A stretch of DNA of 64,000 nt from assembly GCF_030160295.1 (NCBI RefSeq), contig NZ_BSOB01000010.1, positions 342,901-406,900 of the forward strand, written 5' to 3'. Below are positions 9,119 through 17,409 of this stretch, in pieces. Source of the DNA: Dyella acidisoli. Lineage in GTDB: Bacteria > Pseudomonadota > Gammaproteobacteria > Xanthomonadales > Rhodanobacteraceae. The position numbers and the translations under genes were made by a program. The notes beneath the pieces are model-generated. The model made no database searches. It was not told where the DNA came from and was given only the letters and a program-made list of their open reading frames with translations. How positions within the stretch are numbered: position 1 is the first letter of the stretch; each line of letters starts with the position of its first letter.

Positions 9119-9919
9119 ATGAACATCAAGACCCACGACACTACCGATACCCTGGTCATCGCCGGCAAGAGCTACCGTTCACGCCTGCTCACTGGCACCG
9201 GCAAATACAAAGACCTGGATGAGACCCGCCGCGCCACCCTGGCCGCAGGTGCGGAAATCGTCACCGCAGCCATCCGCCGCGTGAACCTAGGGCAGGATCC
9301 CCATGCCCCTAACCTGCTCGACGCGCTGCCGCCCGGTGAATTCACCCTGCTGCCCAACACCGCTGGTTGTTACAACGCGGTGGATGCCGTGCGCACCTGC
9401 CGCCTCGCACGCGAACTGCTGGACGGCCACAAGCTGGTGAAGCTGGAAGTGCTGGGCGACGAACGCACCCTGTTTCCCGACGTGGTGGAAACCCTCAAGG
9501 CTGCCGAGCAATTAGTCGCCGACGGGTTCGACGTGATGGTCTACACCAGTGACGACCCGATCCTGGCCAAGAAGCTTGAGCAGATCGGCTGTGTAGCTGT
9601 GATGCCGCTGGCCGCGCCGATCGGCTCGGGGCTTGGTATCCAGAACAAATACAACCTGCTGGAAATCATCGAGAACGCGAAGGTGCCGATCATCGTCGAC
9701 GCTGGCGTGGGCACGGCGTCCGATGCAGCCATTGCAATGGAATTGGGTTGCGACGGTGTACTCATGAACACCGCCATCGCCGGCGCCCAGGATCCGGTGC
9801 TGATGGCCCATGCGATGAAGCTGGCGATCGAAGCCGGGCGCGCGGCGTTCCGTGCGGGGCGGATTCCGCGCAAGCGGTTTGCGTCGGCGTCGAGCCCGAT
9901 TGATGGGACGATCGGCTGA
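9119..9919 (+). CDS. thiG: Thiazole synthase ThiG
   Basis: TIM-barrel enzyme of 266 residues that forms the thiazole phosphate of thiamine from deoxyxylulose 5-phosphate, dehydroglycine and ThiS thiocarboxylate. The Schiff-base lysine is K108 in [10 protein letters not shown]; the phosphate-binding loops PIGSGLGIQ and [12 protein letters not shown] are clear, as is [17 protein letters not shown]. The reading frame is open upstream to 9026, but ATG at 9119 ([10 protein letters not shown]) fits the family length and follows thiS closely. Other thiamine genes are not in the window. Confidence 0.96.
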   Translation: MNIKTHDTTDTLVIAGKSYRSRLLTGTGKYKDLDETRRATLAAGAEIVTAAIRRVNLGQDPHAPNLLDALPPGEFTLLPNTAGCYNAVDAVRTCRLARELLDGHKLVKLEVLGDERTLFPDVVETLKAAEQLVADGFDVMVYTSDDPILAKKLEQIGCVAVMPLAAPIGSGLGIQNKYNLLEIIENAKVPIIVDAGVGTASDAAIAMELGCDGVLMNTAIAGAQDPVLMAHAMKLAIEAGRAAFRAGRIPRKRFASASSPIDGTIG

Positions 9920-9930
9920 TCGTCTTGCCT

Positions 9931-10063
9931 CCTCTCCCCTCCGGGGAGAGGATCGAGGTGAGGGGCCAAGACTTGCCCCAAACTGCAATGGAACTACGCT
10001 TCGATTTTCTTTCAACGCGAGATTGTCCCCTCACCCCAACCCTCTCCCCGGAGGGGAGAGGGA
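9931..10063. repeat. 133-bp paired REP-like element, copy 1
   Basis: Each end is a REP-like hairpin (CCTCTCCCCTCCGGGGAGAGG and its inverse) next to an inverted GAGGTGAGGGG/CCCCTCACCCC pair, around a central segment of about 60 bp. It aligns without gaps to 10803-10935 with roughly 114 of 133 identical bases by hand count. It sits between thiG and trmB, and its right end supplies the purine-rich bases just before the trmB start. Confidence 0.85.
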
Positions 10064-10077
10064 GTAGAGCGTTCCGC

Positions 10078-10788
10078 ATGACCGACTCCTTCGACCACGA
10101 CAACCCTCACCTCCGCCGCATCCGCAGCTTCGTCCTCCGCGAAGGCCGCATGACGCCCGCCCAGCAGCGCGCGTTCGAAACCCATTGGGCACGCTTCGGC
10201 CTCGACTACTCCGGACATGCGCAGGATCTGGATGCGCGCTTCGGCCGGCACGCAGCACACGTGCTGGAAATCGGCTTCGGCAATGGTGAAGCGCTGGCGT
10301 GGGCGAGCGAGCACGATTTGGCGCGCGACTATATCGGCGTGGAAGTGCACGGCCCGGGCGTGGGTCGTCTGATGAATGCCCTGGCCGCGCGCGATGCCAC
10401 CAACGTGCGCATCTACAAGCATGACGCGGTGGAAGTGCTAGAGAACGAGATCGCGCCCGGCGCGCTGGCCGAAGTGCGCATCTGGTTTCCAGACCCCTGG
10501 CACAAGAAGCGCCACAATAAGCGTCGCATCGTGCAGCCGGAGTTCATCGCCTTGCTCGCCACGCGTGTGGCGCCGGGTGGATTGCTGCACCTGGCTACAG
10601 ACTGGGAGCATTATGCGCAGCACATGTTGGAGGTGATGGAGGCATCACCCGATTGGTGCAACGACGTCGGGCCGGGCCAGTTCGCCGAGAAGCCTGCGTG
10701 GCGCATCGAGACGCACTTCGAGCGGCGCGGGCTGAAACTTGGGCATGGCGTGTGGGACTTGCTTTATCGACGCCGAAATCACGTCTAA
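10078..10788 (+). CDS. trmB: tRNA (guanine-N7)-methyltransferase TrmB
   Basis: SAM-dependent enzyme of 236 residues that makes m7G46 in tRNA. The SAM-binding motif is [12 protein letters not shown], followed by the family signature [16 protein letters not shown] and the C-terminal [15 protein letters not shown] chose ATG at 10078 ([10 protein letters not shown]); the longer open frame from 9925 only translates the repeat. The gene lies between two copies of a 133-bp repeat. Confidence 0.95.
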   Translation: MTDSFDHDNPHLRRIRSFVLREGRMTPAQQRAFETHWARFGLDYSGHAQDLDARFGRHAAHVLEIGFGNGEALAWASEHDLARDYIGVEVHGPGVGRLMNALAARDATNVRIYKHDAVEVLENEIAPGALAEVRIWFPDPWHKKRHNKRRIVQPEFIALLATRVAPGGLLHLATDWEHYAQHMLEVMEASPDWCNDVGPGQFAEKPAWRIETHFERRGLKLGHGVWDLLYRRRNHV

Positions 10789-10802
10789 CACGACACACAC
10801 TT

Positions 10803-10935
10803 CCTCTCCCCTTCGGGGGGAGGATTGAGGTGAGGGGCTAAGGCTTGCCCCAAACCGCAATGGGACCGTACTTCGATTTTTGTTCAAGGCAAGAATGCCC
10901 CCTCACCCCAGCCCTCTCCCCGAAGGGGAGAGGGA
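10803..10935. repeat. 133-bp paired REP-like element, copy 2
   Basis: Same structure and orientation as copy 1 at 9931-10063: outer CTCTCCCC hairpins, inner GAGGTGAGGGG/CCCCTCACCCC inverted arms and a shared centre containing CTTGCCCCAAA and CTTCGATTTT. Differences cluster in the centre, while the hairpin arms are preserved. The rest of the gap up to the permease gene at 11088 has no feature I can name. Confidence 0.85.
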
Positions 10936-11087
10936 GCACATAACGCGACCGGCATGCTGCAACGATTCACCAGCAAGCACGTAACCAGTTTTATACTTCC
11001 GCGTTAAACAGGGATGAGTCACCGCGTGAAGCCACTGTTGCCCCATCGCATCCAGCCTCATCAGGCCCTCGCCAGGGACGACAGACA

Positions 11088-12929
11088 GTGGCCCTGACCC
11101 TCACCCCTGAAATGATCCTGGTGTTGGGCCTAGTGTGCTTCACCATGCTCATGCTGGTGCTGGAGTGGGTTCGTGCCGACATGGTGGCGCTGCTGGTGGT
11201 GGTGGTGATCGGGCTCACCGGCCTCATTCCCTCCGATCGCGTCTTCAACGGCTTCGCCGGTAATGCCGTGATCGCCATCATCGCGATCATGATCATGGGT
11301 GCGGGGCTGGATCGGGCCGGCGTGCTCGGCCTCACCGCTCAATTCGTGATGCGTATGGCGCGCGGCAAGGAATCGCGCCTTGGCGTAGTGATCAACGCCG
11401 TCACCAGCCTGTTCAGTGCGATCATTCCCAGCCAGGCCCTGGCGGCGCTGATGATTCCCGTTACCAGCCGTCTTTCCGCGCGCACCGGCGTGCCGATCTC
11501 GCGGCTGTTGTTGCCGATGGCGTTCTGCATCCTCACCGCGACCAATACCACGCTGATCGCGAACTCGCCGCTGATCGTGCTCAACGACCTGATCGCCAGC
11601 GCCAATGCGAACCTGCCGCCCGGCGCACAGACGGTGCCGAAGTTCGGGCTCTTCAGCGTGACGCCGGTGGGTTTGGCGCTGGCCGTGGCCGGCGTCCTGT
11701 TCTTTTACTTCTATACCAACAAACTGCTGCCGGAGCGCGAGGACGAGCGGCAGAAGGTGACGCCCGGCCGTACCGAGAGCTACTTCGCCGAAACCTACGG
11801 CATCGTCGGCGAGACGGCAGAGCTCACCGTCACCGCCGAAAGTCCGCTGGTCGGCATGAGCATCGGCGAAGTGGAGCAATTGCACGGCGCGCCGCTGATT
11901 CTGGCGATCAAGAGCGGCAACGATGCGCGTATGGCGCCGCCAGCCGATCAAGTGATCTGGGTGGGCTCGGTGCTCGGTGTGCTTGGGCCGCGCGATGAAC
12001 TGAATCGCTTCGCCAATAACCAGCTGTGTCGCCTGTCGCCGCGCATGCGGCAATTGGGCGAACTGTTCAATCCTACGCGCGCGGGCATTTCCGAGGCGGT
12101 GATTCCGCCCAGCTCGCGTTTCCTTAAGCAGTCGGTCGGCGAACTGCGTCTGCGCAAGCGCTATGGCATCTCGGTGCTGGCGGTGACGCGCGGCGAGCAG
12201 GTATATCGCGACGACCTGCGTTCGGTGAGCTTGCGCACCGGCGACACGCTGGTGCTGCATTCCAGTTGGAAGGCGCTGCAGGATGCGACCGAAGACAAAG
12301 ACCTGGTGGTGGTCACTGACATCCCGCGCGAGGAGCAGCGCCCCAACAAGATCTGGCAGGCGGTGGGTTTCTTCCTGCTCGCCAAGAGCCTGGCGCTGTT
12401 CACCAACCTCGACTTGTCCATCGCGATGATGACCGGCGCGATCGGCATGCTGCTTTCCGGCGTGCTGAACATGGATGAGGCCTATCGCGCCGTGAACTGG
12501 AAGACGATCTTCGTCACCGCCTGCCTGATTCCGCTGGGTTGGTCGATGGATTCGACCGGCACCGCCGCCTGGGTGGCGCAGGAAGTGCTGCTGCATCTGG
12601 GGCATGCATCGCCGTGGGTTCTTCAGCTCTCGCTGGCTCTGCTTACCCTGACGTTCTCGCAAGTGATGTCGAACGTAGGTGCCACGGTGATGATGGTGCC
12701 GGTGGCGATCAGCGTGGCGGTGGCTACCGGCGGCAATCCTTCCGCTTACGCGCTCATCGTCGCTGTGTCCTCGTCCAATACCTTTCTGCTCAGTTCCGGC
12801 CATCCGGCGCTGATGATGGTGACCGGTCCTGGCGACTACAGTGCCAGGGACTTCCTGCGCGCGGGTGTGCCGCTGACGTTTATCGTGCTGTTGATCACGC
12901 TGGTAGCGGTCAACCTCATGTATCGGTAG
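11088..12929 (+). CDS. SLC13/DASS-type permease with two RCK_C (TrkA-C) domains
   Basis: Membrane transporter of 613 residues. An N-terminal block of hydrophobic helices (about 1-205, including LVLGLVCFTMLMLVLEWVR and SRLLLPMAFCILTATNTTLIANSPL) and a C-terminal block (about 415-613) flank a cytosolic insert of about residues 230-400. That insert has two TrkA-C/RCK_C units (AESPLVGMSIGEVEQ and SSRFLKQSVGELRLRKRYGI). This is the layout of SLC13-family permeases related to sulfate, dicarboxylate or sulfur-amino-acid uptake; the substrate is not predictable. Translation starts with GTG at 11088; ATG nine codons in is an alternative. It stands alone. Confidence 0.88.
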   Translation: MALTLTPEMILVLGLVCFTMLMLVLEWVRADMVALLVVVVIGLTGLIPSDRVFNGFAGNAVIAIIAIMIMGAGLDRAGVLGLTAQFVMRMARGKESRLGVVINAVTSLFSAIIPSQALAALMIPVTSRLSARTGVPISRLLLPMAFCILTATNTTLIANSPLIVLNDLIASANANLPPGAQTVPKFGLFSVTPVGLALAVAGVLFFYFYTNKLLPEREDERQKVTPGRTESYFAETYGIVGETAELTVTAESPLVGMSIGEVEQLHGAPLILAIKSGNDARMAPPADQVIWVGSVLGVLGPRDELNRFANNQLCRLSPRMRQLGELFNPTRAGISEAVIPPSSRFLKQSVGELRLRKRYGISVLAVTRGEQVYRDDLRSVSLRTGDTLVLHSSWKALQDATEDKDLVVVTDIPREEQRPNKIWQAVGFFLLAKSLALFTNLDLSIAMMTGAIGMLLSGVLNMDEAYRAVNWKTIFVTACLIPLGWSMDSTGTAAWVAQEVLLHLGHASPWVLQLSLALLTLTFSQVMSNVGATVMMVPVAISVAVATGGNPSAYALIVAVSSSNTFLLSSGHPALMMVTGPGDYSARDFLRAGVPLTFIVLLITLVAVNLMYR

Positions 12930-12967
12930 AACCTGCATTGACGGTATTCTGGGGAACGCTTTTTTTG

Positions 12968-13050
12968 GCCGTCATTCCCGCGAAAGCGGGAATCCATTTT
13001 CGGGGGCACCGAAGAGCAAAGTGGATTCCCGCTTTCGCGGGAATGACGGC
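12968..13050. repeat. Dispersed inverted repeat of the GTCATTCCCGCG type
   Basis: GCCGTCATTCCCGCGAAAGC and its exact inverse lie at the two ends of 83 bp. Each arm also folds on itself (ATTCCCGC/GCGGGAAT). This widespread bacterial repeat family typically sits between genes, as here between the permease and the dehydrogenase gene. It may also act as a terminator for the permease. Confidence 0.85.
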
Positions 13051-13095
13051 AAATAAACTCCACTGTCATCCCAAATGCGACCCGGCTGAACATTC

Positions 13096-14379
13096 GTGAC
13101 CACACAACCTCGCGACCCTCGCCTTGCCGTTATCGGACTCGGCTACGTAGGCCTGCCGCTCGCCGTGGAATTCGGCCATCAACTCGATACGCTTGGCTAC
13201 GACATCGATGCTGCTCGCGTGGAAGCCTTGCAGCGCGGCACGGATGGCAACCAGGAAACCTCCGCGGAAGAACTCGCCGCAGCGACACAATTGCACTTCA
13301 CCACCGACGTGGAAGCATTGCGCGATCGCAACGTCTTTATCATCACCGTGCCCACGCCGGTGGACGAACACAAGCGTCCTGATTTCACGCCCTTGATCCG
13401 CGCCAGCCAGATGGTCGGCAGCGTGCTCAAGCAAGGCGACGTGGTGATTTACGAATCCACTGTGTATCCGGGTGCGACGGAAGAAATCTGTGTGCCGGAA
13501 CTGGAACGCGCTTCCGGCCTGCATTTCAATCGCGACTTCACCGTGGGCTATAGCCCCGAACGCATCAATCCGGGCGACAAGCAACGGCGGCTTACCACGA
13601 TTCCGAAAATCACCTCAGGCTCCACGCCAGAAGCGGCAGATTTCGTTGATGCGCTGTACGCACGCATCATCACCGCCGGCACGCACAAGGCGCCGAGTCT
13701 GAAAGTGGCGGAAGCGGCCAAGGTGATCGAGAACACGCAGCGCGACGCCAATATCGCGCTGATCAACGAATTTGCGTTGATCTTTCACCGTCTGGGAATC
13801 GACACGCAGGATGTGCTCGATGCCGCACGCACAAAGTGGAACTTTCTGCCGTTCCAGCCCGGTCTGGTCGGCGGCCATTGCATCGGAGTCGATCCGTACT
13901 ACCTGATCCAAAAAGCGCAATCGACTGGCTACTACCCCGACATTCTGCTCGCTTGCCGCCGCATCAACGACGCGATGGGCCAGCACGTGGCCGCGGAAGT
14001 GATCAAGCTGATGGTCGGCCAAGGCCATGCGATTCGCGGCAGTCGCGTGCTGGTGATGGGCCTTACGTTCAAGGAAAACTGTCCGGATCTACGCAACACG
14101 CGCGTGGTCGATCTGGTGCGCGAACTGGAGAGTTTCGGCGCAGCGGTTGATGTGCACGATCCATGGGCCGATGCCGAGGAAGCGCACAAGCACTACGGTT
14201 TGCGGCTGCTGGCTGAGGTGAATATGAAGGGAAACTACGCCGCAGTCGTGCTCGCTGTGGCACATGCGCAATTCAAAGCGGGCGGCGCATACGATGTGCG
14301 TGCGCTCACCATGCCCAATGGCGTGGTGTACGACATCAAGGGCGTATTGCCAAAGGAACTGGTTGACGCGCGTTTGTAG
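13096..14379 (+). CDS. UDP-sugar dehydrogenase, TviB/WbpA family
   Basis: NAD-dependent dehydrogenase of 427 residues that oxidises C6 of a UDP-sugar to a uronic acid. The N-terminal Rossmann motif is VIGLGYVGLPLAVEF (about residues 12-26). The catalytic cysteine is C262 in GGHCIGVDPYYL, and the C-terminal domain has LTFKENCPDLRNTRVVDLV. The NTQRDANIALINEFALI region matches the TviB (UDP-GlcNAc/GalNAc dehydrogenase) group rather than Ugd. The start is GTG at 13096. It is an orphan here: there are no glycosyltransferase or polysaccharide export genes beside it. Confidence 0.9.
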   Translation: MTTQPRDPRLAVIGLGYVGLPLAVEFGHQLDTLGYDIDAARVEALQRGTDGNQETSAEELAAATQLHFTTDVEALRDRNVFIITVPTPVDEHKRPDFTPLIRASQMVGSVLKQGDVVIYESTVYPGATEEICVPELERASGLHFNRDFTVGYSPERINPGDKQRRLTTIPKITSGSTPEAADFVDALYARIITAGTHKAPSLKVAEAAKVIENTQRDANIALINEFALIFHRLGIDTQDVLDAARTKWNFLPFQPGLVGGHCIGVDPYYLIQKAQSTGYYPDILLACRRINDAMGQHVAAEVIKLMVGQGHAIRGSRVLVMGLTFKENCPDLRNTRVVDLVRELESFGAAVDVHDPWADAEEAHKHYGLRLLAEVNMKGNYAAVVLAVAHAQFKAGGAYDVRALTMPNGVVYDIKGVLPKELVDARL

Positions 14380-14409
14380 GCTGGAATGACAATCGTAGGT
14401 TTGGGTGCA

Positions 14410-14453
14410 AACCCCAACGTCGCCATCTACACAAACATGAGGATGTTGGGGTT
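14410..14453. terminator. Inverted repeat between convergent dehydrogenase and Rieske genes
   Basis: AACCCCAAC at 14410-14418 pairs with GTTGGGGTT at 14445-14453, ending right at the Rieske stop codon. A second small hairpin (TTGGGTGCAAACCCCAA) overlaps the left arm. There is no T-run. It may be a repeat of the same GTTGGGGTT type found at 21313-21342. Confidence 0.45.
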
Positions 14454-14454
14454 A

Positions 14455-14805
14455 TCACTCCAACACGTCCAGCAATACATCGCCCTGCTCTACCCGCACC
14501 GGCATCGCTCGCAGGCTTTCACCCCGGCACGGCCCGCTGATGCATTCCCCATCATTCACGCTGAAGCAGGCGCCGTGCGCAGCGCAAACCAGCATGCCCT
14601 TGGACACCAGGAACTTGCCCGGCGCCCAGTCCAGGCGGCGGCCTGCGTGCGGACAGATATTCAGCCAGGCGTTTACGCGCTCGCCCAGCCGTAGCAGGAT
14701 CACGCTTTCCTCGCCATCAGGCAGCAACACGTCCACCGCCATGGCTTCGCCATCAGGCATGTCGTGAAGCCGGCATAGGCGGCGGGGGGAGGCTGCTGTT
14801 TCCAT
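14455..14805 (-). CDS. Rieske [2Fe-2S] ferredoxin-like protein
   Basis: Small soluble Rieske protein of about 116 residues. The cluster ligands are CPH (C51, H53) and CAAH (C74, H77), giving the C-x-H ... C-x2-H pattern; the flanks CPHAGRRLDW and HGACFSVNDGECISGPC are typical of NirD/ferredoxin-type Rieske proteins. I chose ATG at 14805 (METAASPRR); the frame is open up to 14883, which would add 26 unconserved residues and overlap the divergent gene. Its redox partner is unknown. Confidence 0.85.
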   Translation of the reverse strand: METAASPRRLCRLHDMPDGEAMAVDVLLPDGEESVILLRLGERVNAWLNICPHAGRRLDWAPGKFLVSKGMLVCAAHGACFSVNDGECISGPCRGESLRAMPVRVEQGDVLLDVLE

Positions 14806-14881
14806 CGGCACTTGCCTTATGGGCCTTATGGCCTCATCGTTACGCGCGTAAGTCATTGATTTTACCACACGGATTTTTAAC

Positions 14882-15157
14882 ATGCGCGTCGTTCTACCGC
14901 TGCTGCACCGTCGTCGTCACCCGCTGGCTCAAGCTCTGTCGGTAGTGCTGGGCCTGATTGTCGTGGGCGTGCTGATGGTGTTCGGGCTGGTCATGGCCGG
15001 CGTGCTGGCTGTGGGTGGTGCGCTGTGGCTCGTCTGGCGACAGTGGAAGCGCAGCCGAATCGCTGTACCTAGTGCCGCCAAGCGGGCACATCAGCCGGAA
15101 GTGCTGGAAGGCGAATACGTGGTCATCCACAGCTCGCGCCCCGTAGCCCATCACTAA
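14882..15157 (+). CDS. Small single-pass membrane protein of unknown function
   Basis: A 91-residue protein. It has a basic start (HRRRHPLAQ), a long hydrophobic stretch at about residues 18-51 that could form one or two tight helices, then a basic stop-transfer segment WRQWKRSR and a short polar tail containing LEGEYVVI. I do not recognise the family. The EGEYxVI tail looks like that of small proteins often seen beside Rieske or DUF genes in Xanthomonadales, but this is an impression only. It is divergent from the Rieske gene. Confidence 0.55.
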   Translation: MRVVLPLLHRRRHPLAQALSVVLGLIVVGVLMVFGLVMAGVLAVGGALWLVWRQWKRSRIAVPSAAKRAHQPEVLEGEYVVIHSSRPVAHH

Positions 15158-15320
15158 AGAGCCTGTTCAACATCTCCGCGCAGCCCGCATAGCCCCTGAG
15201 TGGCCGCCATGCGGCCGCGTGCGGCTTGACCAGACAGCCAGTCAGGCGCTGCGCCACTCACGACCACCTGACGACCACTCAGGGGCTATGCAAACCACGC
15301 TGAGACATTGAACAGGCTCT
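15158..15320. repeat. MITE-like hairpin element (AGAGCCTGTTCAA ends)
   Basis: A 163-bp element with 13-bp perfect terminal inverted repeats AGAGCCTGTTCAA. Further in, GCATAGCCCCTGAGTGG occurs at both sides in inverse orientation, so almost the whole element folds into one hairpin. It starts one base after the stop of the small membrane protein and ends about 70 bp before the ada-like gene. A second element with the same AGAGCCTGT ends is at 37290-37403. No coding sequence lies inside. Confidence 0.8.
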
Positions 15321-15392
15321 AAGCACAAAATCCGGATAGCTACGGCCAGGCGGCGCGCCTAAGCTGACGGCAAATCCTTTTCGGATACTGCC

Positions 15393-16262
15393 ATGCGCAA
15401 CTCTCTAGCCACCCTTGAAGCTCCGCTGGAACACGTCCGCGCGCTCATTGAGCGCGCAGCGGAAGCACCGTCGTTGGCCACACTTGCTGATGCGGCCAAG
15501 CTGAGCCCCAGTCATCTGCAGCGGGCATTCCGTCGCCGCTACGGCATGAGCCCCGCCGAATACCATCGCGCACGCCGCTTCGGTCAGTTCAAGAGCGCAC
15601 TGCGTAAAGGCGCTGCCGTTGCCGATGCGGTCTACGACGCCGGCTTCGGTTCTGGCAGCCGCGTCTACGAACACACCAATCGCCTGCTGGGCATGACACC
15701 TGCCAGTTACCGCGCCGGCGGCGCTGGCGCAAATATCCGCTACACCACCACCAGCACGCCGCTAGGACAATTGCTGGTAGCCGCTACGGCAAAAGGCATC
15801 TGTTCCGTCACGCTTGGTGCGAACGACAAGGAACTGGAGCAGCGTCTGACCGAGGAATTCCCCCAGGCCACGCGCGAACGCGTCGACAATGGACGCGAGG
15901 AATGGCTGGACGCGGTGATCGCCCGTATCGCCAGCGAACTCGGCTGGAGCGATCGCGCAGCACCGGATATGCCACCGCTCGACGTGGCCGCCACGGCGTT
16001 CCAGTGGCGCGTGTGGGAAGCGCTCACGCGCATCCCGGCCGGTACCACCAAGAGCTACGGCGAACTCGCAGCCGAACTGGGCAAGCCCGGTGCAGCGCGC
16101 GCGATCGGCCAGGCATGCGGCAGCAACCGTCTTGCGTTGATCGTCCCATGCCATCGCATCGTGCGCGAAGATGGCTCGCCAGGAGGTTGGCGCTGGGGTG
16201 TGGAACGCAAGCGTGCGTTGCTGGCGCAGGAAGAGAGGCGCATTGATAGCAAGGCTTCGTAA
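15393..16262 (+). CDS. Ada-like AraC regulator / O6-alkylguanine-DNA methyltransferase
   Basis: Fusion of 289 residues. Residues about 15-105 form an AraC-type helix-turn-helix pair (LATLADAAKLSPSHLQRAFRRRYGMSPAEYHRARR, a longer block with the second helix in VYEHTNRLLGMTPASYR). The rest is a methyltransferase: N-terminal ribonuclease-like part then the active-site loop IVPCHRIVRE with acceptor C253 and the GGWRWGVERK tail. It repairs O6-methylguanine by transferring the alkyl group to itself. It lacks the N-terminal zinc/phosphotriester domain of E. coli Ada (354 residues), so the classical switch by a methylated N-terminal cysteine is missing. Confidence 0.9.
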   Translation: MRNSLATLEAPLEHVRALIERAAEAPSLATLADAAKLSPSHLQRAFRRRYGMSPAEYHRARRFGQFKSALRKGAAVADAVYDAGFGSGSRVYEHTNRLLGMTPASYRAGGAGANIRYTTTSTPLGQLLVAATAKGICSVTLGANDKELEQRLTEEFPQATRERVDNGREEWLDAVIARIASELGWSDRAAPDMPPLDVAATAFQWRVWEALTRIPAGTTKSYGELAAELGKPGAARAIGQACGSNRLALIVPCHRIVREDGSPGGWRWGVERKRALLAQEERRIDSKAS

Positions 16263-16270
16263 CACCTACT

Positions 16271-16288
16271 CCCTCTCCATCGAGAGGG
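16271..16288. repeat. Small CCCTCTC hairpin after the ada-like gene
   Basis: CCCTCTC and GAGAGGG pair around a CAT/C loop 8 bp after the stop. There is no T-run. It has the same composition as the REP-like hairpins elsewhere and could serve as a weak terminator before the EamA gene. Confidence 0.4.
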
Positions 16289-16408
16289 AAGGATGTGATG
16301 CGGCGCCAGCGCGTTGACTGCCAGTCAACTCAAGCTTGCAGGGCTTTCGCTACAACAACGCCCGCCATGCAGGTATCGTTACACCTGCTTTCCCCGACTT
16401 CCCCACTC

Positions 16409-17323
16409 ATGAACGACTCTGCCACCAACACGCTTGCCACGGCACGCGAAGAAAGCCGCGCGGGTACGTGGGTACCTCTGGCGATGTTCGCGCTGTACAT
16501 CGTTTGGGGCTCGACGTACCTGGCGATACGTATCGCGCTGGAAAGCTATCCACCTTTTCTGCTTGCCGGGCTGCGTTTCGCGGTGGCGGGCCTGCTGTTG
16601 TTCGGTTATCTACGCTTGCGCGGCACGCCATTGCCGACCGCGCGCCAATGGCGCAACGCCGCCTTCACCGGTGTGCTGTTGCTGGCCTTCGGCAACGGAT
16701 TGGTCTGTTACGCCGAGCAAAGCGTGAGCTCGGGCATCTCTGCGGTAGCCGTGGCAAGCATGCCGTTATTCGCAGCGATCTTTGCCGGGCTTTACGGTAC
16801 GTGGCCGACGCGATCTGAAACGACAGGCTTGTTGATCGGCTTTGTCGGCGTAATCGTGCTGAATCTCGGCAGCGCTTTGTCTGGTTCGCATATTGGCGCA
16901 GTTGCGTTGTTGGTAGCGTCGGCGGCCTGGGCTTTCGGCTCCGTGTGGAGCAAACACCAGGACATGCCTGCGGGCATGATGAATACCGCTGCGCAGATGT
17001 TGTGCGGAAGCGTTGCTCTGCTCGTCGTGGGATTCCTCACCGGGGAAAAATTGCCTCCGCATCCCACACTGCATGCCACACTCGCAGCGGGTTATTTGGT
17101 GGTGTTCGGATCGCTGGTTGCGTTCAGCGCCTATCTGTACGCGCTCAAGCACGCGCGCCCTGCCTTTGCTACCAGCTATGCCTACGTCAATCCGCCAGTG
17201 GCTGTATTGTTCGGCGTATTGCTGCTTGGAGAAAGCATAGGTCACTACGACCTGGCTGGCATGGCGGTGATTCTGTTGGGTGTCGCCATCATCACGATCG
17301 CGCGGCAAAGACGGGCGCACTGA
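16409..17323 (+). CDS. EamA-family (DMT) exporter, YedA-like
   Basis: Inner-membrane transporter of 304 residues with ten predicted helices in two EamA repeats. The first repeat begins ALYIVWGSTYLAIRIALE and the second is around AALLVASAAWAFGSVWSK; the end is VILLGVAIITIARQRRAH. It resembles the YedA/RhtA-type drug/metabolite exporters; the substrate is unknown. I chose ATG at 16409 (MNDSATNTLATARE); upstream codons in frame are non-conserved. Confidence 0.85.
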   Translation: MNDSATNTLATAREESRAGTWVPLAMFALYIVWGSTYLAIRIALESYPPFLLAGLRFAVAGLLLFGYLRLRGTPLPTARQWRNAAFTGVLLLAFGNGLVCYAEQSVSSGISAVAVASMPLFAAIFAGLYGTWPTRSETTGLLIGFVGVIVLNLGSALSGSHIGAVALLVASAAWAFGSVWSKHQDMPAGMMNTAAQMLCGSVALLVVGFLTGEKLPPHPTLHATLAAGYLVVFGSLVAFSAYLYALKHARPAFATSYAYVNPPVAVLFGVLLLGESIGHYDLAGMAVILLGVAIITIARQRRAH

Positions 17324-17409
17324 CTGTCATCGAAGTGCCACGTACGGCCCCTTGCTGTCGCGCGTAACAACACATCACCATAGACGCATTCCTTTTAGGG
17401 GAGGCGTCC

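Noticed and set aside
11130-12938. Open frame of 602 codons on the minus strand opposite the SLC13 permease
   Set aside because: Its translation is rich in His, Arg, Gln and Gly without recognisable domains, as expected for the antisense of a high-GC gene. The plus-strand frame encodes a clear transporter.
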